Origin: Helicobacter jaachi | GTDB lineage: Bacteria > Campylobacterota > Campylobacteria > Campylobacterales > Helicobacteraceae | Assembly (NCBI RefSeq): GCF_000763135.2 | Contig: NZ_JRPR02000001.1 | Coordinates: 372,001 to 436,000 of the forward strand | Direction of reading: 5' to 3' | DNA length: 64,000 nucleotides | Shown: positions 63,975 to 64,000 of the stretch, in pieces | Layout of the letters: each line of letters starts with the position of its first letter | Position numbering within the stretch: position 1 is the first letter of the stretch | Notes under the pieces: model-generated | The model's input: only the letters and a program-made list of their open reading frames with translations | The model's database searches: none | What the model was told of the DNA's origin: nothing | Position numbers and translations under genes: made by a program

Positions 63975-64000
63975 CTTGTCCTCCTTAAAGTCTTATTTTA

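Noticed and set aside
1-64000. tRNA, rRNA, CRISPR, insertion sequence or prophage
   Set aside because: No cloverleaf with a G-T-T-C-R-A arm, rRNA stretch, spaced direct-repeat array, transposase or integrase was found.

Overview
The window is AT-rich and reads as a chromosomal segment of an enterohepatic Helicobacter (Campylobacterota). The grounds are the CheX/FliN/FliO/TonB cluster, a hefABC-type efflux operon, an L30-less S10-spc-alpha operon with secY-map-infA, a Campylobacter-type periplasmic nitrate reductase operon (napAGHBLD), an NrfA whose active-site heme motif is CXXCH, a selenocysteine formate dehydrogenase, and a CgtA-like ganglioside-mimicry glycosyltransferase. Helicobacter pylori lacks nap, nrf and the Sec-Fdh, so a gastric species is unlikely. 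The exact species cannot be fixed from the sequence alone. No tRNA, rRNA, CRISPR array, insertion sequence or prophage was seen.

Layout. 1-4.1 kb (+): chemotaxis/flagellar genes (CheX-like, FliN, FliO), a TonB-like protein and a phase-variable GT-C-type membrane protein. 4.1-9.1 kb (-): an eight-gene run (Gph-like HAD phosphatase, GreA, Dut, TPR-like anchor, beta-propeller lipoprotein, CoaX, HisG, small secreted protein). 9.2-16.5 kb (+): napAGHBLD behind a perfect FNR-type box, then a YiiX-like hydrolase. 16.5-17.0 kb: three tandem repeat units of 131-137 bp. 17-24 kb: YgjP-like peptidase, then rplI-hslV-hslU-era-csd6 and two beta-barrel proteins. 24.2-27.7 kb: a three-domain Aas-type phospholipid repair enzyme. 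27.7-28.8 kb: a phase-variable CgtA homologue, OFF as sequenced. 29-43 kb: the S10-spc-alpha operon. 43-45.5 kb: a PabB-PabC fusion and PabA. 45.5-46.3 kb (-): a phase-variable FkbM methyltransferase, OFF as sequenced. 46.6-54.4 kb: the formate dehydrogenase locus, from a ferredoxin-like protein and a TorD-like chaperone through fdhX, fdhA (Sec), fdhB, fdhC and fdhD. 54.5-59.7 kb: hefABC. 59.7-64 kb: an M15 peptidase, DgkA, an unknown secreted protein and NrfA.

The respiratory genes fit one anaerobic chain. Periplasmic formate is oxidised by FdhABC, electrons enter the quinone pool, and the NapGH quinol branch reduces nitrate through NapAB. NrfA then reduces nitrite to ammonium. Csd6, the M15 peptidase and the YiiX-like protein are candidate wall enzymes. 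The three homopolymer-controlled genes are candidate surface-glycan switches.

The most unusual signal is not a gene. The word AGATTCT(A), or its complement, occurs far more often than composition predicts. At five gene ends two copies face each other and form a perfect hairpin. This is the arrangement known for DNA-uptake sequences in Neisseria and Pasteurellaceae, but a function here is inference.
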